Source of the DNA: Gammaproteobacteria bacterium | Lineage (GTDB): Bacteria > Pseudomonadota > Gammaproteobacteria > JAJRRL01 | Length of the DNA stretch: 61,386 nucleotides | Reading direction: 5' to 3' | Assembly (NCBI GenBank): GCA_024279495.1 | Contig: JAJRRL010000046.1 | Span: 1 to 61,386, forward strand | Part shown: positions 1-8,392 of the stretch, in pieces | Position numbering within the stretch: the first letter of the stretch is position 1 | Layout: each line of letters opens with the position of its first letter | The notes under the pieces: model-generated | What the model was told of the DNA's origin: nothing | The model's database searches: none | What the model saw: the letters and a program-made list of their open reading frames with translations, nothing else | Made by a program: the position numbers and the translations under genes

Positions 1-47
1 CGGCTTGACTACGCTGTGGTCTCTCAAGTGACTCAACGCCACGTAAA

Positions 48-82
48 GATTTTCTATGTTCGCTTACGCTCGATAGAAAATC
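48..82. repeat. Inverted repeat (hairpin)
   Basis: Arms GATTTTCTAT (48-57) and ATAGAAAATC (73-82) are perfect 10-bp complements around a 15-nt loop. The hairpin lies just past the stop codon of the minus-strand gene ending at 88. There is no clear T-run, so it may be part of a dispersed repeat rather than a factor-independent terminator. The rest of positions 1-87 shows no gene. Confidence 0.5.
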
Positions 83-87
83 CGTGG

Positions 88-1047
88 CTATCGCGGACTA
101 TTCGCCTGCGCCTTCGGCTCTCCATGGCTCACAGCGAAAGATGCTTTGACGCTTTGACAACACACACTACACATATGTCCTATTGCACGTATAGCAAGAA
201 AAACCGCAGCAATACTGATAAAAAAAGTGTTCGCTTTTGGAAAAACAACAGGAGTAAAGAGGTTTAAGTCATATTCATTCAGCAGTTTAGGTAAGGCGTA
301 GATAAACCCAACTCCTGTAAAAAACAAGGCCGTAGACTCTGAGAAAGATAGCGAGCCCATGGTGAGAAGTGACAACCAACCATTGGTACACATACTGCCT
401 TTCGTACGCGACCCTTTCTTTATCAAACCTGCTTCAACACATCGCCACACAATAAGCATTGACATACTAAAAAGCATCATTGTCAAAGCAGTTTCTGGGA
501 CTGAAGGCGACATTATTTGATTGGCGCAGAACTCGGGCCATCGCTCTTGAAACACTCGGCTAATACATGCTTCTAGATCAGGCGGGAGAGGAGATGAACT
601 GTACAGCGTGTAATAATCACACACGGTGGATTGATTTGTCCCTAAGGTATCTATACTGACACTTTGGTGCGAGAAAGTCATGTTGCATTGGTCACTTAAG
701 ATATCCACCAAAGCATCCATATCACAGGGCGGAAAATAGCCCTCACCGTAATCAAAAAAAGGATCATAAGAAAAGTTTCTAGCTTCGCAGCAATCTTGCC
801 TTTTGCAAAATACATTCTCGTTCGTATACACAATATCCATCAGCGTAAAAGCAAAAGTAACTTGCGTAAGATCCAAGGTATAAGAAGGAGTGACTTCATA
901 GTCACCTAAATTGCCTAGATTAACAAGTTCATAGGGCGGCTCCTCTTCTTCCACTTCACCTAACATAACAAAGGCTTTTTGTGAAGCTATCACTTTTTGT
1001 GTTATGAGCAACATCATGGCGGCGGATTTAAGTACTGAGTGTTTCAT
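88..1047 (-). CDS. Hypothetical secreted/membrane protein with Cys-rich ectodomain
   Basis: I do not recognise this 319-residue protein. It starts with a signal-peptide-like segment (residues about 1-21), followed by an acidic stretch and an ectodomain with eight cysteines (81, 86, 87, 108, 121, 143, 161, 174) that could form disulfides. Three hydrophobic segments follow (about 184-204, 224-254, 273-291). The start is supported by AGGAGGT seven bases before the ATG. The last ~20 residues are compositionally unlike the rest and run into DNA that looks repeat-like, so the true C-terminus may have been altered. The neighbour upstream (1160-2062) is another unknown membrane protein on the same strand, so the two could be co-expressed. 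Confidence 0.55.
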   Translation of the reverse strand: MKHSVLKSAAMMLLITQKVIASQKAFVMLGEVEEEEPPYELVNLGNLGDYEVTPSYTLDLTQVTFAFTLMDIVYTNENVFCKRQDCCEARNFSYDPFFDYGEGYFPPCDMDALVDILSDQCNMTFSHQSVSIDTLGTNQSTVCDYYTLYSSSPLPPDLEACISRVFQERWPEFCANQIMSPSVPETALTMMLFSMSMLIVWRCVEAGLIKKGSRTKGSMCTNGWLSLLTMGSLSFSESTALFFTGVGFIYALPKLLNEYDLNLFTPVVFPKANTFFISIAAVFLAIRAIGHMCSVCCQSVKASFAVSHGEPKAQANSPR

Positions 1048-1159
1048 GGGATAGACCTCCTATGTCTTTGTCTTTAATAAACCAGTATTCCTATCGTCAA
1101 TAGCTAATCCCTCTTGAGCTAAGAAAGCTTTATATCAAATCTAGCGCACAACACAGAGG

Positions 1160-2062
1160 TCATAAAACAAGTGCGTCCGGATCACCTATAGGCTCCTGAA
1201 CCTGCTGCAACACTCTCTCTGATGAAGAACATTCGTTGACCCTTTCTGGGCGACTATCAAAAAAACTGATTAAATGACGCCTGGCAGCTAAAGCTGGCAT
1301 GGCTTTTCGGGTGCTTTTTTCTAGCTGAATCGCTTTAGGAATTCCTAAAATCAAGGAGCCAATTAATGCACCTATGCCATGTGCAATAAGGAGAGCTGCC
1401 AATACCACAGTGGATACTACAAGAGTGGAAGGTTCTATAAAACCTGACTGAAAATAAACCACGCCGAAGGCTATCGCCGCGATCCCAAACACAGCAACCC
1501 CACAAAAACCAAGAGTATCCCTCAAATGAAGCTTCCACCCACCAATTACTTTTTTCAAGTAATCATGAAGATGCCCAAAACTAACCCAATACCTGTCATC
1601 AGTCATGGGTATCTGTGCTTTATATGTCCGAATCTCCTTGTTTTGAGCACCTCCTTGGCAGCCCTCAGTATCGCCCGTATCACTATCCGTTGCTTTTCGA
1701 GGATAGATGCATTTTGGTGGCTCCCAACTCTTAGCATGCTGTAAATACTCAACTAATTGCTGTGCCCGGGTTCTTCTTCTTTCGTTCACCTTGGCTAAAA
1801 GCCTTTCTTCCTCACGGTCTTTTCCATACAAGCTGGGGCGATCTTCTTGATCCATTTTTTCAACATGTTGCTGATAAGCAGTTTTTTTCTGTGCTTTCAT
1901 GCTGACTCCATTCCATTTAAACATCACAGGAATATGGTACCACACCCAAACAAACAGACAAAGTGCATACCAAGGCTTGCAGAACCAAATGATTGACCAA
2001 AAGTATAACAAAGCATACACTGCTGCTTTTCTTAAAAATGGGTCCTTATGCTCGTCATTCAA
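1160..2062 (-). CDS. Hypothetical multi-pass membrane protein
   Basis: Unrecognised protein of 300 residues. Hydrophobic segments are visible at about 13-27, 31-48, 184-206 and 212-241. Between them is a charged cytosolic-type region (about 55-115) rich in Glu, Arg, Lys and Gln. No ATG precedes the first membrane segment. I chose the TTG at 2062 because GGAGGGAG lies just upstream; an earlier TTG at 2077 would put that Shine-Dalgarno inside the gene. The 5' end overlaps the 5' end of divergently oriented yheS by about 15 bases, so the two genes must share or interleave their promoter and translation signals. Confidence 0.55.
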   Translation of the reverse strand: MNDEHKDPFLRKAAVYALLYFWSIIWFCKPWYALCLFVWVWYHIPVMFKWNGVSMKAQKKTAYQQHVEKMDQEDRPSLYGKDREEERLLAKVNERRRTRAQQLVEYLQHAKSWEPPKCIYPRKATDSDTGDTEGCQGGAQNKEIRTYKAQIPMTDDRYWVSFGHLHDYLKKVIGGWKLHLRDTLGFCGVAVFGIAAIAFGVVYFQSGFIEPSTLVVSTVVLAALLIAHGIGALIGSLILGIPKAIQLEKSTRKAMPALAARRHLISFFDSRPERVNECSSSERVLQQVQEPIGDPDALVL

Positions 2063-3871
2063 GATCTCTCCCTCCAATTAGGGGGCAAAACACTCCTCGC
2101 TCATGCTGGCGTTCATATCAGCCCCGGTAGCAAAGTAGGCTTAATTGGCCGTAATGGCTCAGGAAAGTCCACCCTAATGCGAGTGCTCCAGGGCTCCTTG
2201 TCTCCAGACGAAGGCTCCATCGATTATCCTAACGATTGGCGAGCTGCTTATCTCGACCAGGCTCTACCCGAATCCCACATATCCGTACTCGATTATGTGT
2301 GCTCTGGCGATTCACTCTGGCAAAAGACCATGAGCAAGCTCGCGGTTGCTGAAAAAGAAGAAGACGGCCATGGCATTGCTGAATGCCACGATACGCTAGG
2401 TTCTATCGATGGTTACAGCACCCCTGCTCGCGCCGAGAGCATTTTAATGGGCTTGGGTTTTCAAGCTCACGAATGCCAACAAGCCTTGTCTACCTTTTCT
2501 GGTGGCTGGCAAATGCGCTCACAGCTAGCCCGTGTCATGATGGCTCGTGCTGATTTATTACTTTTAGATGAACCCACCAACCACCTCGATTTAGAAGCCA
2601 TCCTTTACCTTGAGCAATGGCTAAAACAATGCCCAAGCACGGTTATCTTGATTTCACATGATAGAGAAGTCTTAGATAATGTATCCACACATACCATTCA
2701 CTTGCACCAACAGAAATTACGCTGTTATGCCGGCGGCGTCACTTCTTTCATGCGACAATTCCAAGAAGCCTACGAGCAAGAGCAAAAGTTTGTCAAAAAA
2801 ATGGCTGACAAACGTGCTCATATGCAATCCTTTGTCGATCGTTTCAGAGCAAAAGCATCTAAAGCTAAGCAAGCACAAAGCCGTCTGAAGGCTTTAGAGA
2901 AAATGCAATATAACTCTGAACTAGCCCTCGATACCCAATGCCGATTTTCCTTTTTATCAAGTAAACCAGTGGGTTGGCCAGCCATTAGCATTCAAGGCGA
3001 TGCGGGCTATCCAGATAAAACAATTTTAACAAACATTCGATGGTCTTCTGGCGCGCAAGATCGCATAGGTATCATCGGGAAAAATGGTGCAGGTAAAACA
3101 ACTTTCTTAAAAACACTCATTGAAAGTTTGCCCCTTAAAAATGGCTCTATTGAGTGTCACTCTGACTTGAAAATGGGTTACTTTTCTCAGCAGCAAGTAG
3201 ATGAGCTCAATTTAGATGACACACCTCTACAGGCGCTTATGAGATCAGACCCCCTGATAACTGAACAACAAGCGCGTCAGCATCTTGCTCGATTTTATTT
3301 TACGCAAGACCAAGTCTTGCATACCATTGCTCCTTTTTCTGGAGGTGAGAAAGCAAGACTCGCATTATGCCTTCTGATCTGGCAGCGACCCAACTTTTTG
3401 TTACTCGATGAGCCAACCAACCATCTCGACATGCCTATGCGAGAAGCCTTGATTGAAGCACTGCAATCATTTTGCGGCGCTGTTATTTTGGTCTCTCACG
3501 ACAGACACTTACTTAACTGTACCGTCAACCAGTATTATCTTGTTGGTGATGGATGCATTAGCTCTTACGATGGCTCTCTGATGGATTACGCCAAAATAAC
3601 GCTTAAAAAAGCAGATCCTTCTAAAAAAGAAGCCTCTTCAAAGAAGAAATCTAATAAAAATCAGTTTGAAAATGACTTGAAAAAAGTTGAAAAGCGCTTA
3701 GCCCATCTCTCTCAAAAACGAGAGACCTTTGATAAAAAACTTGCCGACAGCACTTTGTACGATGGCAGTCATAATCACATGGTTCAATCGTTAACTAAAA
3801 AAAGAGATGCTCTTGCAGAAGAGATAACGGCTCTCGAAAGCAAATGGGAACAACTAGCAGATGATGTTTAG
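2048..3871 (+). CDS. yheS: ABC-F family ATPase YheS
   Basis: Soluble ABC-F protein of 607 residues with two ATPase domains and no membrane segment. The first domain has Walker A GRNGSGKS (34-41), signature FSGGWQMR and Walker B LLLLDEPTNHLD. The second has GKNGAGKTT, signature FSGGEKARL and another LLLDEPTNHLD. The linker DRFRAKASKAKQAQSR and a Lys/Glu-rich coiled-coil tail match E. coli YheS closely in order and length (637 aa there). ABC-F proteins act on ribosomes rather than transporting. The gene ends in convergent overlap with the gene at 3868. yheT lies just downstream, as in E. coli, supporting the assignment. Confidence 0.9.
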   Translation: MLVIQDLSLQLGGKTLLAHAGVHISPGSKVGLIGRNGSGKSTLMRVLQGSLSPDEGSIDYPNDWRAAYLDQALPESHISVLDYVCSGDSLWQKTMSKLAVAEKEEDGHGIAECHDTLGSIDGYSTPARAESILMGLGFQAHECQQALSTFSGGWQMRSQLARVMMARADLLLLDEPTNHLDLEAILYLEQWLKQCPSTVILISHDREVLDNVSTHTIHLHQQKLRCYAGGVTSFMRQFQEAYEQEQKFVKKMADKRAHMQSFVDRFRAKASKAKQAQSRLKALEKMQYNSELALDTQCRFSFLSSKPVGWPAISIQGDAGYPDKTILTNIRWSSGAQDRIGIIGKNGAGKTTFLKTLIESLPLKNGSIECHSDLKMGYFSQQQVDELNLDDTPLQALMRSDPLITEQQARQHLARFYFTQDQVLHTIAPFSGGEKARLALCLLIWQRPNFLLLDEPTNHLDMPMREALIEALQSFCGAVILVSHDRHLLNCTVNQYYLVGDGCISSYDGSLMDYAKITLKKADPSKKEASSKKKSNKNQFENDLKKVEKRLAHLSQKRETFDKKLADSTLYDGSHNHMVQSLTKKRDALAEEITALESKWEQLADDV

Positions 3872-3883
3872 CTTCGGCTAAAC
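3866..3883. terminator. UUCG-loop hairpin spanning two convergent stop codons
   Basis: GTTTAGC (3866-3872), loop TTCG, GCTAAAC (3877-3883) form a perfect 7-bp stem. The hairpin contains the stop codon of yheS and the stop codon of the minus-strand gene 3868-4386. No T-run follows on either strand, so intrinsic termination is uncertain. It may act as an mRNA 3' end stabiliser or a weak bidirectional terminator. Confidence 0.4.
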
Positions 3884-4386
3884 TTCTTAAACGGCTCTGT
3901 GTCCATACAAGCAAAGAAATCAAGATCATGGCTGTGATCAGATAAACTAATGCTTCCTTTCATAAACAGGATGTTCTTTCTTAACTTCACTTTGCCAAAC
4001 TTAATATCAAAGCTATACTCCGATTGATCTCTAACAATCGCTTTTCGATAGCGTACTTGAAGACCCGTAATCCGAATTTCTGCAGATTCCATTACGTCTA
4101 ACAAAGACACATCGGAATCTAGAGAAACAGGGTCTAGACCTGGTATATCACCTTCAATGATCGCATTCACCATAAAGGTAATCAGTGCTTGGTTTGATAA
4201 AATCACACCAGCAGCTCCCGATAAAATCGGCAGTTGACCCACGGTATACATGACATCAGGCATCACAAAGGTACCCGTTGCCTCAGGAAATCCATAATCA
4301 AGCGATTGTAACAAACGAAAATTATCTTGATAGACACTGTGTACAGCTGCAATAATTTGGCTAACACCTAGCTTCTTTCCCATCAT
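3868..4386 (-). CDS. Hypothetical protein, 172 aa
   Basis: Not recognised. The protein is soluble or peripheral: a moderately hydrophobic stretch around 50-72 (VGQLPILSGAAGVILS) is too weak to call a membrane segment. The C-terminal half alternates hydrophobic and charged residues, as in beta strands (ITGLQVRYRKAIV, YSFDIKFGKVKLRK), and ends in a Lys/Phe-rich tail. The start is backed by GAGGAG seven bases upstream of the first ATG. It converges on yheS with a 4-base overlap, and its orientation separates yheS from yheT, which are adjacent in E. coli. It may therefore be an insertion into an ancestral yheS-yheT pair. Confidence 0.5.
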   Translation of the reverse strand: MMGKKLGVSQIIAAVHSVYQDNFRLLQSLDYGFPEATGTFVMPDVMYTVGQLPILSGAAGVILSNQALITFMVNAIIEGDIPGLDPVSLDSDVSLLDVMESAEIRITGLQVRYRKAIVRDQSEYSFDIKFGKVKLRKNILFMKGSISLSDHSHDLDFFACMDTEPFKKFSRS

Positions 4387-4553
4387 AACCTTACTCCTCG
4401 AAAATCATTCTACATACCTCCACTATAGGACACAAAGAGTCCTATATCAAGGATTGGCTTTGCCCCCTCCTTCTGCAACTTATTGAAAATAAAGTTTTTT
4501 AATTTAGATGGAAGAAAAAAAACTAATTTAAGGTTCATCAAACGATCTTAAGA

Positions 4554-5531
4554 GTGACATATGCTCCCTATATCTCCCCGAGCTTGTGGAGTACACTCCA
4601 ATACCTTCACGCATGGAAAAACCAAGTCATGATATTCTTCAAAACCCCAAAATTATTCCAAAACCCTCATGTGCAAAGCATTTTGCCCGATATCATGGCT
4701 CTAACAAAAAAAAGTGATCTCTCTTTGCAAACCCTCGAAGCTGAATCAGACAAGCCGTTTGTTTTGGCCTCGAAAACACCCAAAGAAATAAACAATGCCG
4801 CCGTTCTTTTGTTTATTCCCGGCATAGAAGGCAGCCATGCCTCTGCTGTGATTCAACTGCTACTTGCATCAAAAAAATTAGCCAAGCATCCTATGCATGT
4901 CTTGTCTCATCGTGGCATTCACTTAGAAGGCAAACACATTTCGCCTTACCATGCAGGACTAACTAGCGATATTGCCCTAACTGTTAAGCTCATTAAAAAG
5001 CAACATCCCCATCAAGCCATTCATGCTATCGCTTTTTCTATGGGTGCTAATTTGCTTCTAAACTATTTGGCGATCAATAATCACGGCGTTGATTTTGCCA
5101 CTGCAATCTCCACTCCTTTTGATTTAGAACACTGTGTTGAGCATATTCCCCAATTCTATCAAACTCGTATTTTAAAGCGTATTCAAAAGCGAACACAAAA
5201 TAGCTCAACGGTCTATGATCAACTTGATTGGTCACGCATAAAAACAATCCGAGACCTCGATGAAGCCCTTGTCGCGCCACATTTTCAATACGACTCTGCT
5301 AATCACTACTACCAAGAAAACAGTTGCCAACATAGACTCGGCAACATCACCTGCCCAACAACCTTAATCAGCGCTGCTGATGATCCCTTTATCAGACCCA
5401 GCTCATGGCCTGACTTCAAAACACTTCCAAAAAACATACAAGCCATCACACCCACACATGGCGGGCACATGGGATTCATTGATTTTAAACGCGGCTTTTC
5501 TAGCTGGATCGCGGACCACTTAGCTACATAA
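4554..5531 (+). CDS. yheT: YheT-family alpha/beta hydrolase
   Basis: A 325-residue alpha/beta hydrolase of the YheT (AB-hydrolase 4) family. The family-typical NPHVQSILP stretch is at 37-45, followed by an oxyanion-region motif IPGIEGS. The nucleophile elbow is FSMGANLL with Ser162, the acid is Asp277 in SAADDPFI, and the catalytic His is His305 in GGHMGF. The physiological substrate of YheT proteins is unsettled; esterase activity is the family expectation. The start is GTG with only a weak Shine-Dalgarno; the next in-frame ATG (4629) has none, so GTG 4554 is retained. Proximity to yheS matches the E. coli yheS-yheT order. Confidence 0.8.
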   Translation: MTYAPYISPSLWSTLQYLHAWKNQVMIFFKTPKLFQNPHVQSILPDIMALTKKSDLSLQTLEAESDKPFVLASKTPKEINNAAVLLFIPGIEGSHASAVIQLLLASKKLAKHPMHVLSHRGIHLEGKHISPYHAGLTSDIALTVKLIKKQHPHQAIHAIAFSMGANLLLNYLAINNHGVDFATAISTPFDLEHCVEHIPQFYQTRILKRIQKRTQNSSTVYDQLDWSRIKTIRDLDEALVAPHFQYDSANHYYQENSCQHRLGNITCPTTLISAADDPFIRPSSWPDFKTLPKNIQAITPTHGGHMGFIDFKRGFSSWIADHLAT

Positions 5532-5539
5532 GCACGCTA

Positions 5540-5589
5540 AAATACTGCTCTTATTTCTTATAAGCGTTAACTTCTTCAACAAAGCGATG
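5540..5589 (-). repeat. Detached copy of the histidine kinase 3' end
   Basis: On the minus strand positions 5589-5551 read H-RFVEEVNAYKK-stop. This matches the terminal residues RFVEEVNSQGK-stop of the hybrid kinase at 10355-10393. The identical core is 17 bases (TTCTTCAACAAAGCGAT); including the 3' flank, about 41 of 52 positions match. It is a non-functional remnant in direct orientation with the intact kinase end, and the two copies bracket the lipase-like cluster 5596-10132. Confidence 0.75.
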
Positions 5590-5595
5590 GCAAGC

Positions 5596-7131
5596 CTACA
5601 GAATAAAGCATGCTTTGCCACCGCTACCATCTGGAGGAGCTTGGCGTGCAGTAGATGCCTCTTCAGTGTTCACACCTTTTCCATTAGCTGGTCCAGATCG
5701 ATTAAGTGGAGAATCTTTCAACTGACTTGTACGCCCAGAAGCACCTCCGTTTCTTTCCTCTCTTCTCTGGTCTTCTTTTACGCCATGAGCTTTGGGCTTG
5801 TAGGGTGCAGCAACCAACATGACTGGCGTATGTAAAGTAATATTAGCAACTGCTAATTTACGTATCACCCAAGAGCAACAATTATCTCTGATCACATCAG
5901 GGGCGCCCCTAAAGATACCGCCTGACCATTTTTCATATTCAATATTATCTGCCACTTGGTCTCGCTTAATGCTAGCGATCATCTGGATCACATCTTGCCG
6001 ATCTTCACCGTAGCTTTCAAAAGAAGCCGTTTTTTTGGGGTCATAATATTGAGCGAAGACGTGGTGATCTTCTTCCCTAATATTAATCGTCACTTTTTTA
6101 TCCGCTCGTCTTGGATCAAAGGTCAGGTCATAACAACCAACAAAAGACTTAGCATGGCCTCTCTCTACAGCGACACCCTCAACAACAATCACTGAATGAC
6201 CATTCCCTTTCCCCCAACAACAATAATGCACTAACCAGCGAGTACTACTTACAAGCTCCGGATTCTCATCTTTATCAAACGCTAACTCACTATTCATGCG
6301 CCAATACGTCTCTCCGTCACCCTGATTGAGATGTGATGTTACTGTGGGATGAATAATCCGATTAGCCATTAAATCAGGCGAGCGCCTACTTCCCATGATC
6401 CGCCTTGGAATAGCCTTGAACCCTTCAGGCAACACAAAAGCTGGATCAAAGGGGTCTCCTTCATGATCTTTCGGCGTTCTCTCAAGCAAAAAATCAAGTT
6501 TATGCGTATGAAGACGAGAACCTGAAGAACCTATCTCCCCCATCAGTTGATACACTTTACCGTATCGGCCACCATGATTATTCACTAAATTAGAGTGACT
6601 TAACAGCGAAACATGCTTATCAATTTGATTTTGACCTGGATCAAAAGAAAGCTTTTTTAGCGCGCCCCAGATTCCAGGATTATCGACACCCATGGCAAAT
6701 TGCTTCGTATTGTAGGCACAAAAGAAAGCATGAACACCACCAAGCGAATGCCCTATATGGTATGTGTGAGGAATAAGTCCATTTGGCCCTTCTATTTTTG
6801 AGGCGCAATATTCAGTAAAAACCAGTGCCACTTGGCTCTCTTTTGGAATAGCACCTCCTACAATCTCCGAGTTACTCGCTGTATTGTTATGATTGTCAGG
6901 TCGTGTTCCTCTGTGAGCAATAACAACCGTAGGAATCCCTCTTGTTGACATTTTGGTAAAGCACAATCCTCGATAACCTAATTTAGTATTCCCTCGTAAA
7001 CCAGTTTCTAACTCGACCGAACTAGAGTCGAACGTCAATCGCCAACCAAGACCTTCTAATACCGCGCGATGGCCTTCTTCATCTCCATAAGCCGCTTTAG
7101 AAAAAAGAATCGCTTCATGAAATGTTAACAT
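5596..7131 (-). CDS. Lipase-like / permuted papain-like two-domain protein with C-terminal CaaX box
   Basis: A 511-residue protein, last gene of a three-gene cluster. The N-terminal half is a lipase-type alpha/beta hydrolase: nucleophile GHSLGG with Ser129, likely acid Asp150 in VDNPG, likely His210 (HTHKLDF). The second half carries GHSVIVVEG (His312) and later DNCCSW (Cys418/Cys419). This is the His-then-Cys order of permuted NlpC/papain-like folds; that fold assignment is inference. A low-complexity linker (about 450-505) leads to the C-terminus KACFIL, where CFIL fits a eukaryotic CaaX box with X=Leu. The start at 7131 has AAGGAGG just upstream and matches the paralogue's N-terminus. It is a paralogue of 8393-10132. 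A secreted effector acting at host membranes is plausible but unproven. Confidence 0.7.
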   Translation of the reverse strand: MLTFHEAILFSKAAYGDEEGHRAVLEGLGWRLTFDSSSVELETGLRGNTKLGYRGLCFTKMSTRGIPTVVIAHRGTRPDNHNNTASNSEIVGGAIPKESQVALVFTEYCASKIEGPNGLIPHTYHIGHSLGGVHAFFCAYNTKQFAMGVDNPGIWGALKKLSFDPGQNQIDKHVSLLSHSNLVNNHGGRYGKVYQLMGEIGSSGSRLHTHKLDFLLERTPKDHEGDPFDPAFVLPEGFKAIPRRIMGSRRSPDLMANRIIHPTVTSHLNQGDGETYWRMNSELAFDKDENPELVSSTRWLVHYCCWGKGNGHSVIVVEGVAVERGHAKSFVGCYDLTFDPRRADKKVTINIREEDHHVFAQYYDPKKTASFESYGEDRQDVIQMIASIKRDQVADNIEYEKWSGGIFRGAPDVIRDNCCSWVIRKLAVANITLHTPVMLVAAPYKPKAHGVKEDQRREERNGGASGRTSQLKDSPLNRSGPANGKGVNTEEASTARQAPPDGSGGKACFIL

Positions 7132-7159
7132 ACAACCTCCTTGATACATGATTAAAACA

Positions 7160-8383
7160 TTAGGTTTTAGGAGCCTCCGAACTTCTTGAGCCCCCTAACA
7201 AATTCATCTCCAAATCTCGAGTGACTTCTTGCTCAATGTCCTTACAAGCCGTAAAGATGGTTTTCCCACAACACACAATGTCTTTCCTAAGGTACATTTT
7301 GCATTTATCAGAGTCAAATAGGTAATCCAAAATCACTGCCGTAAAAAACATAGCAGCCTCAATACTATCAAGGTATATGGAATTTTTGATTGCTGGCTCC
7401 GTATAATACCCAAGAAAGGCTAATGGTATATCTACCACCGCAAAAAAAACTAGCAATCCATAAAGCCATCGTGTTGCCACGTTATGTGGACCAAAAAATC
7501 GCCTTCCTTCACTAAGTAAGGGGTTTTTTGAACGCCATTTTGCAAAATGATACACTGATTTAGGTGTCCTGAGGTCTGGAAAACCCAAGCAACAATTTCG
7601 TATCGCAATAATACTAGCGCCTAACAAAGTGATAGCAGGCACAAAAAAGAAAAGTCCTGTTCTCACAAAAAATAATCGATCATCATCCGTCACATTAGGG
7701 TATTGTGTTACCGATGCATCATCCCACTTAGGATACGTGGTGTTAATGTTTTCCATTTCAGCAAGAAACTCAATGAACCCGCAGATTCCTATCACAAAGC
7801 TAAGAAACAGGTGGCGTTTCGGAACACCATCAGGAGGCTCTAAGCCACCTGCTCGCAACAAAAAATAAGCAAACACCGAGCAGTTAGCATGTCCTGTATC
7901 TAAAATATAGTTGATTTCAAAATCTTTATGGAATCTATCCGTCCAATTCATACAAACCAATCGCCGGAAAAATAGATTGCAATTTATACGCATATAAGTT
8001 GCAGACCCTATTGTTTGTATTGTCTTTCTTTTTTTATGCTCTTTCTTGAACTTTTTCAAAACCTTTTGCATCCGAGAAACATTCGCGTTGGGAATAATGA
8101 CTGAGTCTGTATGCGTTCTGTTCATTACCCTCGCTTCATCACTATCTAAGTCTTCAATCATACTAAATTTCAAACTCTTTATGTAGGCTTCGCTTGCTGT
8201 CTCGCAACGCTTTGGAGGATTGTTTTTCCCTTTCAGATAAGACGAATAAAAAATATGATTTCCTTTTTCATCAGATGCTTCGACTGCCACATGCCCCTTG
8301 TCTTCCTCATCTAATTTATCTAATCTCCAACCATATGGAGAGGGAACTCCTTCCCAATAATATAGTCTAACAGTTCCCTTCAT
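7160..8383 (-). CDS. Membrane protein with N-terminal papain-like His/Cys motifs
   Basis: A 407-residue protein, middle gene of the lipase-like cluster: 9 bases after the upstream gene stops and 28 before the downstream start. The N-terminal ~185 residues have KGHVAVE (His31) and a later ANCSVFAYFLLRAGG (Cys168). The order and spacing resemble permuted NlpC/papain-like hydrolases, and the same GHxxVE motif occurs in both neighbours. About four hydrophobic segments follow (190-207, 238-262, 303-325, 338-356), then a Cys-containing tail. A Lys-rich basic segment is at about 107-120. The Shine-Dalgarno AGGATG supports the ATG. The family is not recognised; the hydrolase reading is inference from motif order. 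Confidence 0.55.
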   Translation of the reverse strand: MKGTVRLYYWEGVPSPYGWRLDKLDEEDKGHVAVEASDEKGNHIFYSSYLKGKNNPPKRCETASEAYIKSLKFSMIEDLDSDEARVMNRTHTDSVIIPNANVSRMQKVLKKFKKEHKKRKTIQTIGSATYMRINCNLFFRRLVCMNWTDRFHKDFEINYILDTGHANCSVFAYFLLRAGGLEPPDGVPKRHLFLSFVIGICGFIEFLAEMENINTTYPKWDDASVTQYPNVTDDDRLFFVRTGLFFFVPAITLLGASIIAIRNCCLGFPDLRTPKSVYHFAKWRSKNPLLSEGRRFFGPHNVATRWLYGLLVFFAVVDIPLAFLGYYTEPAIKNSIYLDSIEAAMFFTAVILDYLFDSDKCKMYLRKDIVCCGKTIFTACKDIEQEVTRDLEMNLLGGSRSSEAPKT

Positions 8384-8392
8384 TATTACATC

